From the NCBI GenBank assembly GCA_045617225.1, contig JAZLIC010000080.1:1-5245 (forward strand): a stretch of 5,245 bases of DNA, written 5' to 3'. This document shows positions 1-5,245 of the stretch, piece by piece. How positions within the stretch are numbered: the first letter of the stretch is position 1; each line of letters begins with the position of its first letter. The notes beneath the pieces are model-generated. The model searched no databases and was not told the DNA's origin. It worked only from the letters and a program-made list of their open reading frames with translations. This DNA comes from JAZLIC01 sp045617225. GTDB taxonomy: Bacteria; Bacillota; Clostridia; Monoglobales; Monoglobaceae. A program made the translations under genes and the position numbers.

Positions 1-327
1 AGTAATATGATGGTCAAACGCCAATGTATTATCAAAAGCGCCAAACACATCTGCATATTTGCCAAGCCTTAAAATATCGGCACAATCAAGTGCAACATAA
101 AGGTCACAATCCTCAATTTCAAGGCCTGTATTCTCTTTGCCCTTTAAAAGACGCCACGCACCTTGGTCGTATCCGTCCTCTAAATATACCTCTGCCTCTT
201 TGCCCAACGCTTTCAGGGCAAGCTTTAACGCATAGGAACTTCCCATTGCATCGCCGTCTGCGTGATAATGGGTGAATATTCCTATCTTTTTTGCGTCTTT
301 AAGCTTCGGAATTATATTGGAAAACAT
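1..327 (-). CDS. nrnA: DHH-family phosphoesterase, NrnA-like (oligoribonuclease / pAp phosphatase), N-terminal part
   Basis: The first 109 residues of a DHH-superfamily phosphoesterase are visible; the rest lies beyond the left edge of the window. Motif I is HYHADGDAMGSS at residues 20-31, with H20, D24 and D26 as the expected metal ligands. Motif II is the LDCAD stretch at 80-84, with D81 as ligand. The family-naming DHH triad is at 105-107. Members of the NrnA branch use Mn2+ to degrade short oligoribonucleotides from the 5' or 3' end, and many also dephosphorylate pAp. The gene often follows rbfA in Firmicutes, which favours NrnA over GdpP, RecJ or other DHH proteins, as does the motif starting near residue 20 with no membrane or PAS segment before it. 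The ATG start has a good Shine-Dalgarno sequence, AAGGGG at 336-341, eight bases upstream, which overlaps the region of the rbfA stop. The C-terminal DHHA1 domain cannot be seen, so substrate preference is inferred from family and context. Confidence 0.9.
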   Translation of the reverse strand, partial: MFSNIIPKLKDAKKIGIFTHYHADGDAMGSSYALKLALKALGKEAEVYLEDGYDQGAWRLLKGKENTGLEIEDCDLYVALDCADILRLGKYADVFGAFDNTLAFDHHIT

Positions 328-341
328 ACGCTTATCCCCTT

Positions 342-686
342 TTAGTTCAAGTCTTTTAAAATTTGGGTAATATGTGCCCCATATTCAATACCGTCATCTT
401 CCGCAAAGGTGAATTCCGGAGTATTGCGCAGATTAAGGCGATGTCCGATTTCCTTGCGTATAAAGCCGCTTGCGCTCTTTATCGCCGCCATAACCTCAGT
501 CTTTGCCTCTTTATCACCAAAAACGCTGATATTTGCTTTCGCAAATTTCAAATCCTTTGTAACACGTACCGACACCACAGATACCATACGCCCGTCAAGG
601 CGTGGGTCTTTAAGGTCACGAAGTACCATACTGAGTTCCTTTTTTACTTCTTCGGAAATGCGGTCAATTCTACTGTAATTTGCCAT
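342..686 (-). CDS. rbfA: 30S ribosome-binding factor A (RbfA)
   Basis: A complete 114-residue RbfA, typical in length for the family. RbfA is a cytoplasmic single-domain KH-fold protein that binds the immature 30S subunit near 16S rRNA helix 1 and is needed for late 16S processing and cold adaptation. The N-terminal helix RIDRISEEVKKELS (6-19) and the DPRL segment (27-30) are standard. The KH-type helix with the kinked SASGF element (71-75) leads into IRKEIGHRLNLRNTPEFTF (76-94), the most conserved family stretch. The ATG is preceded six bases upstream by AGAAGGG (693-699). Unlike its neighbours, rbfA is separated from the upstream gene infB by 174 bases that contain a palindromic element, so its translation is probably not coupled to infB here. 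It ends 14 bases before nrnA and is likely co-transcribed with it. Confidence 0.97.
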   Translation of the reverse strand: MANYSRIDRISEEVKKELSMVLRDLKDPRLDGRMVSVVSVRVTKDLKFAKANISVFGDKEAKTEVMAAIKSASGFIRKEIGHRLNLRNTPEFTFAEDDGIEYGAHITQILKDLN

Positions 687-691
687 AATTA

Positions 692-704
692 TCCCTTCTT
701 TACT
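692..704 (-). repeat. 13-base direct repeat, rbfA-side copy, carrying the rbfA ribosome binding site
   Basis: The transcript-sense sequence AGTAAAGAAGGGA occurs here and again, identically, at 853-865, where its first bases are the end of infB and its TAA stop codon. This copy contains AGAAGGG, six bases from the rbfA ATG, and is the functional Shine-Dalgarno sequence. Part of the identity is expected because ribosome binding sites resemble one another, but the shared AGTAA before the purine stretch is not explained that way. It fits a duplicated target site. Confidence 0.6.
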
Positions 705-749
705 AAAACAATACTGTTTTAAGGGAATAGGTAAAAATGTTCAGAATGG

Positions 750-800
750 ACAAACCTAACCCGAAGGCGTACATAGGGTACGCCGAGAGGTGTAGTTTGT
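750..800 (-). other. Long imperfect stem-loop (51 nt) inside the infB-rbfA element
   Basis: Two 23-base arms (800-778 and 772-750) enclose a five-base loop (CCTAT in the transcript). The apical stem GGCGTAC/GTACGCC is perfect over seven base pairs. Below it come a 3x3 internal loop, a four-pair helix including one U-G, a 2x2 internal loop and a seven-pair basal helix ending in U-G. Both U-G positions would be A-C mismatches in a plus-strand transcript, so the fold is better in the direction of the operon. No uridine tract follows directly, so this is not a standard intrinsic terminator. Confidence 0.75.
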
Positions 801-805
801 TCATA

Positions 806-831
806 GCTAAAAGGCACTTCTGTCTTTTAGC
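806..831 (-). other. Perfect 8-bp stem-loop inside the infB-rbfA element
   Basis: GCTAAAAG and CTTTTAGC are exact inverted repeats at 806-813 and 824-831 with a ten-base loop. The hairpin lies between the terminal inverted repeat and the long stem-loop, and forms the second arm of the proposed three-way junction. It is not followed by a T-run in either direction, so a terminator role is unlikely. Confidence 0.7.
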
Positions 832-852
832 GGTCCGGGCATTTTTTAACAT

Positions 853-865
853 TCCCTTCTTTACT
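853..865 (-). repeat. 13-base direct repeat, infB-side copy, spanning the infB stop codon
   Basis: This is identical to 692-704. It includes the infB TAA (861-863) and a Shine-Dalgarno-like AGAAGGG (854-860) that is now stranded 160 bases from rbfA and only one base from an ATG at 850-852. Placing the rbfA-side sequence directly after this infB stop would give a 13-base spacer, which matches the compact spacing elsewhere in the operon. Confidence 0.6.
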
Positions 866-3131
866 CAGGCTCTACCTGCTCCATAACATACGCTTCTACA
901 ATGTCACCTTCTTTTATGTCATTATACTTTTCGATACTGATACCACATTCATAGCCGGACATAACTTCCTTAGCGTCGTCCTTAAAGCGTTTAAGTGAGG
1001 CAAGCTCGCCTTCGTGAATAACAATACCGTCACGAACAACACGCACATTACTGTTACGCTGAATTTTGCCGTCCAAAACATAAGCACCGCCGATTGTACC
1101 GACGCCGGACACCTTAAATGTTGTACGGATTTCAACATGACCGATTATTGCTTCACGGAATACAGGCTCAAGCATACCCTTCATAGCGTTTTCGATATCC
1201 TCAATAGCATCATAGATAACACGATACATTCTAAGGTCTACGCCTGACGTAGCCGCCGCATCGCTCGCACCCGTAGTAGGACGCACATTAAAGCCTACGA
1301 TAATTGCGTTTGACGCACTTGCAAGCAATACATCAGACTCTGTAATTGCACCAACTGCACCGTGAATAACCTTGACCTTAACTTCGTCATTTGAGATACG
1401 TTCAAGCGACTGCTTTACTGCTTCAACGCTGCCTTGAACATCTGCTTTAACTATTATGTTAAGTTCCTTCATCTTACCTGCTTCGATATGCTCAAACAGG
1501 TTTTCAAGAGATACTGTGGTTGTTTCCTTCTGCTTTTCCTGCTTCTCTTTGAACTTTCTTGCCTCAACAACCGCACGTGCCTTACGCTCATCATCTACTG
1601 CGTAGAAGGTGTCGCCGCCTTCCGGCACTTCGGAAAGTCCCAGAATTTCGACAGGGATTGAAGGCCCTGCCTTCTTTACATTCTTGCCCTTGTCATCGCT
1701 CATTGCACGGACCCTGCCCACCGCAGTTCCTGCAACGACAATATCACCTGTGCGGAGCGTACCGTTCTGTACCAAAACCGTGGCAACAGGGCCGCGTCCT
1801 TTATCAAGTTGTGCCTCAATGACAGTTCCCTTAGCTCTGCGGTCGGGATTTGCTTTAAGTTCCTTCATTTCTGCAACCAAAAGCACCATATCAAGAAGCG
1901 TGTCAATATTCTTGTTCTGCTTTGCGGATACTTCAACGCAGATAGTATCACCGCCCCAATCCTCCGGCACTAAGCCGTGTTCGGTCAGTTCCTGTCTTAC
2001 ACGGTCGGGATTTGCACCCTCCTTATCAATCTTGTTAATCGCAACAATGATTGAAACCTCGGCCGCACGGGCGTGGTTAATAGCCTCTATCGTCTGCGGC
2101 ATAATACCGTCGTCTGCCGCAACAACCAAAATTGCTATATCGGTAACCAATGCACCTCTTGCACGCATTGCGGTAAATGCTTCGTGTCCCGGGGTATCTA
2201 AGAATGTAATCTTCTTATCACCTACACGCACACGATGCGCACCGATGTGCTGGGTAATACCGCCAAACTCGCCGGCGGTTACATTTGTATTTCTTATTGT
2301 ATCAAGGAGCGATGTCTTACCGTGGTCAACGTGTCCCATAACAACTACAACAGGTGAACGCGGCTTTAATGACTTCGGGTCGTCCTCAACATCGTTAAAG
2401 AGCTTATCTTCCTCTGTTACGATAATCTCCTTTTCTACGATACATTCAAAATCTTCTGCGATAAGTGATGCGGTATCAAAGTCCAATGTTTCGTTGACAG
2501 TTGCCATAATTCCTAAGAACATAAGCTTTTTTACGACCTCTGTTGCAGGCCTGTTCATACGCTCTGCAAGCTCACCGACCGTAATCGCATCAGGTATCAA
2601 GACGGTTATCTTTTCTACCTTCTTTTCCTTATGCTTTTCTGTTTTTTGAAGCATATCCTCAGGGTTTGGCTTCTTCTTTGTGCCCATCTGCTTCTGCTTC
2701 TTCTTTTGATTTATCTTCTGCTTTTTCGCCGCACCGTCATCTGCCATATGCTCCGGGATTAGTTCTTCAAGCTTCTCATTATCAATCCTGTCAAGGTCGA
2801 CAGTATTAACACGCATATCAACAGTTCTGCGCTGTCTGCCTATTTCTGCGGCAGTCGGCTCATATTCCTCCGCTGTTTCTTCTTCGGCTTTAACCGCAGG
2901 CTTATCTGCTTTCTTTTTTTCTTCCTTCTTCGGCTTATCAAAGTATATAGAAAAATCCTCAACCTGATTTTTCTGTGTATAATACTCAAAGATGAAGTTA
3001 AGCTCGTTTTCATCCAAAGCACTCATATGGTTTTTGGTAGAAACATTATAATCATGAAGCACATTTACGATTTCTTTACTTGAAGAAAGTCCAAATGCCT
3101 TTGATAACTCATATGCTTTGATTTTTTCCAT
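861..3131 (-). CDS. infB: Translation initiation factor IF-2
   Basis: A complete 756-residue IF2, the GTPase that brings fMet-tRNA to the 30S subunit and promotes 50S joining. An IF2_N helical domain at about 1-52 is followed by a charged, low-complexity linker at about 65-172 rich in K, E and Q, then a second IF2_N domain at about 173-235. The G domain starts near 257, with all five motifs intact: G1 GHVDHGKT (266-273), G2 GGITQHIGA (290-298), G3 DTPGH (312-316), G4 NKID (366-369) and G5 SAK (402-404). Domain II follows (about 432-525), then domain III (about 540-640) and the fMet-tRNA-binding domain IV (about 650-745). The ATG lies four bases after the ylxQ stop, and its Shine-Dalgarno purines (GGAAGG) sit in the last ylxQ codons, so coupling is likely. 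The length is a little above the Bacillus protein and well below the enterobacterial long form. Internal shorter IF2 starts were not evident. Confidence 0.99.
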   Translation of the reverse strand: MEKIKAYELSKAFGLSSSKEIVNVLHDYNVSTKNHMSALDENELNFIFEYYTQKNQVEDFSIYFDKPKKEEKKKADKPAVKAEEETAEEYEPTAAEIGRQRRTVDMRVNTVDLDRIDNEKLEELIPEHMADDGAAKKQKINQKKKQKQMGTKKKPNPEDMLQKTEKHKEKKVEKITVLIPDAITVGELAERMNRPATEVVKKLMFLGIMATVNETLDFDTASLIAEDFECIVEKEIIVTEEDKLFNDVEDDPKSLKPRSPVVVVMGHVDHGKTSLLDTIRNTNVTAGEFGGITQHIGAHRVRVGDKKITFLDTPGHEAFTAMRARGALVTDIAILVVAADDGIMPQTIEAINHARAAEVSIIVAINKIDKEGANPDRVRQELTEHGLVPEDWGGDTICVEVSAKQNKNIDTLLDMVLLVAEMKELKANPDRRAKGTVIEAQLDKGRGPVATVLVQNGTLRTGDIVVAGTAVGRVRAMSDDKGKNVKKAGPSIPVEILGLSEVPEGGDTFYAVDDERKARAVVEARKFKEKQEKQKETTTVSLENLFEHIEAGKMKELNIIVKADVQGSVEAVKQSLERISNDEVKVKVIHGAVGAITESDVLLASASNAIIVGFNVRPTTGASDAAATSGVDLRMYRVIYDAIEDIENAMKGMLEPVFREAIIGHVEIRTTFKVSGVGTIGGAYVLDGKIQRNSNVRVVRDGIVIHEGELASLKRFKDDAKEVMSGYECGISIEKYNDIKEGDIVEAYVMEQVEPE

Positions 3132-3135
3132 ACTA

Positions 3136-3456
3136 TTATTCCTTCCTTTCCGGGTTACTTGAATTCAGTAATAATATTTGCTTTGCAAATTCCGGATTTG
3201 AAACCGAAACAATTACTGCAAATTCTCTGCCCAATATCTGCCCCAAGCACTCCTTATCCGAAAATCGGAGTAAAGGGATTTCCTTGCTTGAAGCAACACT
3301 CTCAAATCTTTTAGCAGTGTTAGGTGACGCATCTGTCGCAAGAATAAGCAGATGTGATTTTCCTGCCCTTGCACGCTCTAACGCCTTTGCCTCGCCTATA
3401 TCCAAAGCACCGGCACGCATTGCAATGCCAATCATTCCTTTGATTTTATTTTCCAT
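3136..3456 (-). CDS. ylxQ: L7Ae-family RNA-binding protein YlxQ (RplGA-like)
   Basis: A 106-residue member of the L7Ae/L30e ribosomal-protein superfamily. The glycine-rich N-terminal helix GMIGIAMRAGAL (7-18), the strand and turn LLILATDASPNT (37-48) and LGQILGRE (71-78) are the expected features of this group, which binds kink-turn RNA. In Firmicutes the gene sits between ylxR and infB, as here; its cellular role is poorly defined. I chose the ATG at 3456 because AGGTG (3463-3467) lies six bases upstream and the protein then begins MENKI, as relatives do. A GTG at 3465 would add three residues, but it falls within that ribosome binding site. The chosen start overlaps the end of ylxR by 11 bases, and the stop is four bases before infB, so coupled translation in both directions is likely. 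Confidence 0.92.
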   Translation of the reverse strand: MENKIKGMIGIAMRAGALDIGEAKALERARAGKSHLLILATDASPNTAKRFESVASSKEIPLLRFSDKECLGQILGREFAVIVSVSNPEFAKQILLLNSSNPERKE

Positions 3457-3697
3457 CTGATACACCTGCTAAAATCTTTTCATAGACTTCTGCGCTTACA
3501 TTGCGTTTAAATGCACGGCTAAGCGCATTACGCTTCTGTGCCGATTGCAAACATTCTATACTGCAAAAATACGCTCCGCGTCCCATAATCTTATAATCTT
3601 TATCAAATTGCGGTTCATCTTCCTTAGGGCAAGCGATACGAATAAACTCACTCTTTTCGCCTTCCTTACGGCAAATGCAACACATTCTGCGCGGCAT
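3446..3697 (-). CDS. ylxR: YlxR family (DUF448) RNA-binding protein
   Basis: An 83-residue YlxR protein, near the usual length. It has the family signature GRGAYFC at 39-45 and a basic C-terminal helix (KRNALSRAFKRN, 55-66). Cysteines C6 and C9 near the N-terminus and C45 and C49 after the signature form a possible CxxC plus CxxxC metal site, although not all family members keep these residues. YlxR homologues are nucleic-acid-binding proteins; published reports link some to RNase P and others to nucleoid-type regulation, so the exact role here is open. The ATG shares one base with the nusA TAA (TAATG), with GAGG just upstream inside nusA, a classic stop-restart coupling. The end overlaps the ylxQ start. 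Confidence 0.95.
   Translation of the reverse strand: MPRRMCCICRKEGEKSEFIRIACPKEDEPQFDKDYKIMGRGAYFCSIECLQSAQKRNALSRAFKRNVSAEVYEKILAGVSDGK
3463..3470 (-). promoter_or_regulatory. ylxQ ribosome binding site inside the ylxR coding end
   Basis: AGCAGGTG differs by one base from the anti-16S consensus AGGAGGTG and sits six bases before the ATG at 3456. It includes the GTG at 3463-3465, so that GTG is more likely part of the binding site than a start codon. Confidence 0.55.
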
Positions 3698-4740
3698 TAG
3701 TCCTCAACCTCTTCCTTTGGTGCAACATCTAAATCAATCTTCCAACCTGTAAGTCTTGCCGCCAAGCGAACATTCTGTCCCTCTCTGCCTATTGCAAGTG
3801 ATAACTGGTCCTCATCAATAAGTGCGTGGCAAATCTTGTTTTCTTCGTCAACCTCGATTGATTTAACGGTTGCAGGGCTGAGTGCATTTACAACGTACTC
3901 GGCAGGGTCGTCACTATACTTAATAATGTCAATCTTTTCGCCGCGAAGCTCACGGATAATTTCCTGAACACGCATTCCCTTTGCACCTATGCAAGTGCCG
4001 ACAGGGTCAACATTCGAATTCTCGGAATATACTGCAATCTTACTGCGCGAACCTGCCTCACGGGTTAGTGCCTTAATCTCGATTACACCGTCTGCTATTT
4101 CCGGAACTTCAAGCTCAAACAAGCGTCTTACCAATCCCGGATGCGAACGAGATACAACCAGGTGTACCCCTTTTATACTATCGGCAACCTCTACTACAAA
4201 TACCTTGTAGCGTTCTCCGACTTTGTAGTTATCCGCTTTTACCTGCTCGTTAGGCATAAGCACCGACTCGGCACCCTCAATTTCAAGCATAACATTTTTG
4301 CGTTCTATACGGCGTACAACCGCACTTGTAATGTCATTCTCATGCTCTGAATATTCTGCTACCATCTTTTCGCGCTCTGCCTCACGCATTCTTTGAAGAA
4401 CAACCTGGCGTGCAGTCTGTGCCGCAATACGGCCGAACGAGCTTGGTGTAACCTCAAACTCCGCAACATCGCCAACCTTATACTCGGGATTGTACTTCTG
4501 TGCATCTTCAAGAGAAATCTCTGTTTCTCTGTCCTCAACCTCTTTAACAACATTCTTTCTGGCAAAAATACGGATTTCTCCGTTCTCCTCGCCAAAACGC
4601 ACATTTACATCCTGCACCGCACCGAAATGCTTTTTATATGCAGAGATAAGTGCGCTCTCCAATGCGTCAAGGACTATGTCCTTACTGATACCTTTTTCCG
4701 CTTCAATCATTTCTAATGATTCAAATAATTCCGAACTCAT
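3697..4740 (-). CDS. nusA: Transcription termination/antitermination protein NusA
   Basis: A 347-residue NusA that binds RNA polymerase near the RNA exit channel and modulates pausing, intrinsic termination and rRNA antitermination. The N-terminal polymerase-binding domain spans about 1-125 and includes FGRIAAQTARQV (102-113). An S1 domain follows (about 130-195), leading into SRSHPGLVRRLFELEVPEI (197-215). KH1 has IGAKG (251-255) and KH2 has IGREGQ (317-322). The chain ends just after KH2 in a short acidic tail, with none of the acidic repeats seen in proteobacterial NusA; this is usual for Firmicutes. I chose the ATG at 4740 because the protein then begins MSSELFESLEMIEAEKGISK, which aligns from its first residue with Bacillus NusA as I remember it. 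An ATG at 4752 would add MVKK but directly abuts the ribosome binding site. The stop overlaps ylxR by one base. Confidence 0.97.
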   Translation of the reverse strand: MSSELFESLEMIEAEKGISKDIVLDALESALISAYKKHFGAVQDVNVRFGEENGEIRIFARKNVVKEVEDRETEISLEDAQKYNPEYKVGDVAEFEVTPSSFGRIAAQTARQVVLQRMREAEREKMVAEYSEHENDITSAVVRRIERKNVMLEIEGAESVLMPNEQVKADNYKVGERYKVFVVEVADSIKGVHLVVSRSHPGLVRRLFELEVPEIADGVIEIKALTREAGSRSKIAVYSENSNVDPVGTCIGAKGMRVQEIIRELRGEKIDIIKYSDDPAEYVVNALSPATVKSIEVDEENKICHALIDEDQLSLAIGREGQNVRLAARLTGWKIDLDVAPKEEVED

Positions 4741-4752
4741 TTTCTTAACCAT

Positions 4753-4760
4753 TCCTTTCT
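4753..4760 (-). promoter_or_regulatory. nusA ribosome binding site
   Basis: AGAAAGGA lies immediately beside the upstream ATG (4752), leaving no spacer, and 12 bases before the ATG at 4740. A zero spacer cannot position the start codon, so the site favours 4740, although 12 bases is at the long end of the usual range. Confidence 0.55.
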
Positions 4761-4794
4761 GAAATCAATTATATAAAATTTAATATTTATCAAT

Positions 4795-5245
4795 TTAAAA
4801 CTCAAAGTAAAGCTGTACCTTTGAGATTGCAGAGTGTGGGAGCGACATTTCCTCTCCGTTTACGCTGATTAAAATTTCATCATCGTTATAATCCAAAAGC
4901 TCTGCCACAATCTGCTTTGCACCATTTATCGCCTTATAAAGGTTTATGGTAATCTTCTCGCCTGTATAACGCTTAAAATGCTCCGGCTTGGTAAGCTTTC
5001 GCTCAATCCCGGGTGATGAAACCTCTAAAAAGTAGTTCTGCGAAATCGGGTCTTTTTTATCAAGCTCCTTAGATATTTCTCTGCTTATTGCCTCACATTC
5101 ATCTAAGCTTATTCCGCCTTCCTTATCGGCATAAATCCGTAAAAACCACGCTCCGCCTTCTTTAACATATTCGATGTCATAGATACTGCAATCATTTGCC
5201 GATGCAATAGGCAAAGCAATATCAAATGCAATCTGCTCTGTTTTT
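4795..5245 (-). CDS. rimP: Ribosome maturation factor RimP, 5' end cut by the window edge
   Basis: RimP helps assemble the 3' (head) domain of the 30S subunit. The open frame runs to the window edge, showing 149 complete codons out of a family length of about 150-155, so probably only a few N-terminal residues are missing. An in-frame TTG at 5214 would give a 139-residue product. However, the ten upstream residues (KTEQIAFDIA) continue the conserved N-terminal helix, so the TTG is not the likely start. The N-terminal domain reads DIEYVKEGGAWFLRIYAD, followed by ISLDECEAISREISKELD and the family hallmark EVSSPGIERKL (visible residues 74-84). The C-terminal SH3-like domain follows and ends YFEF. 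The gene is first in the visible operon; 54 AT-rich bases separate it from nusA. Confidence 0.95.
   Translation of the reverse strand, partial: KTEQIAFDIALPIASANDCSIYDIEYVKEGGAWFLRIYADKEGGISLDECEAISREISKELDKKDPISQNYFLEVSSPGIERKLTKPEHFKRYTGEKITINLYKAINGAKQIVAELLDYNDDEILISVNGEEMSLPHSAISKVQLYFEF

Larger units (their letters stand above)
703..860 (-). repeat. Palindromic structured element filling the infB-rbfA gap
   Basis: The spacer between infB and rbfA (687-860) is far longer than those around it and is largely palindromic. Its ends form an imperfect 19-base inverted repeat, 721-739 against 840-858, matching at 15 of 19 positions (AAGGGAAT, then three or four variable bases, then AAAAATG). 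Inside are a perfect 8-bp stem-loop at 806-831 and a 51-base stem-loop at 750-800. Beside the element, 705-720 is a small hairpin, AAAACA-ATAC-TGTTTT. An exact 13-base direct repeat (TCCCTTCTTTACT on the plus strand) flanks the region at 692-704 and 853-865. The organisation resembles short non-autonomous palindromic repeats such as ERIC or NEMIS, but I cannot assign it to a named family. A structured RNA acting on rbfA expression or mRNA processing is the alternative. A 49-codon ORF (852 to 703) also runs through it and may be fortuitous. Confidence 0.7.

Noticed and set aside
24..275. An 83-codon plus-strand open frame at the left end.
   Set aside because: It lies antisense to the DHH phosphoesterase, whose motifs I to III are clear on the minus strand. 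The composition is unlike a real protein.
363..722. Plus-strand open frames opposite rbfA.
   Set aside because: They are shadows of the fully conserved rbfA gene, with no plausible ribosome binding site or recognisable protein family.
740..831. Intrinsic terminator between infB and rbfA.
   Set aside because: There are strong hairpins, but no T-run directly follows either one in the operon direction. The nearest T5 after the long stem-loop lies several bases downstream and pairs in the terminal stem. rbfA and nrnA would also be cut off from any visible promoter.
1609..2649. A 346-codon plus-strand open frame opposite infB.
   Set aside because: It is antisense to the conserved G domain and N-terminal region of IF2. 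Its serine/threonine/isoleucine-rich composition is typical of the complementary strand of a real gene, and no family is recognisable.
4768..4793. Possible internal promoter upstream of nusA: TATAAT at 4768-4773 with TTGATA at 4788-4793 on the minus strand.
   Set aside because: The two hexamers are only 14 bases apart, too short for a standard sigma-70/SigA promoter, and the 17-base position holds only AAATTG. The spacer is very AT-rich, so a TATAAT match is expected by chance. It could still act weakly, but I cannot support it as a feature.
5212..5214. TTG as the start codon of rimP.
   Set aside because: The frame stays open to the window edge and the upstream residues fit the conserved RimP N-terminal helix. 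No ribosome binding site precedes the TTG, so the true start lies outside the window.

Overview
The window is one conserved bacterial housekeeping operon, read entirely on the minus strand from the high-coordinate end: rimP, nusA, ylxR, ylxQ (rplGA-like), infB, rbfA, then the start of a DHH-family phosphoesterase (nrnA-like). This order is the well-known nusA-infB cluster. The small genes ylxR and ylxQ between nusA and infB, a short NusA with no C-terminal acidic repeats and a medium-length IF2 point to a Firmicute. Moderate GC content and protein divergence from Bacillus suggest a clostridial, possibly gut-type, organism, but the genus cannot be named from this sequence. rimP is cut by the right edge of the window and nrnA by the left edge.

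Layout from right to left: rimP (5245 to 4795, 5' end missing); a 54-base AT-rich spacer; nusA (4740 to 3697); ylxR, whose start shares one base with the nusA stop; ylxQ, which overlaps the end of ylxR; infB, four bases after ylxQ; an unusually long 174-base gap; rbfA (686 to 342); and nrnA, 14 bases after rbfA. Apart from the gaps after rimP and infB, the genes are tightly packed and probably translationally coupled. Together they serve ribosome assembly (RimP and RbfA for the 30S subunit), transcription elongation and antitermination (NusA, with YlxR and YlxQ as RNA-binding companions), translation initiation (IF2) and breakdown of short RNA (NrnA).

The one stretch that ordinary gene content does not explain is the infB-rbfA gap. 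It holds a compact palindromic element of about 138 bases: a 19-base imperfect terminal inverted repeat (15 of 19 matching) enclosing a perfect 8-bp stem-loop and a 51-base stem-loop. The RNA read in the operon direction would fold as a three-way junction. Three mismatched positions in the stems become G-U pairs only on the minus strand. The gap is bounded by an exact 13-base direct repeat that carries the rbfA Shine-Dalgarno sequence and also spans the infB stop, so it looks like an insertion into a previously compact junction. A 49-codon ORF also fills the gap. A mobile palindromic repeat or a structured, possibly regulatory or processing, RNA is the leading interpretation.
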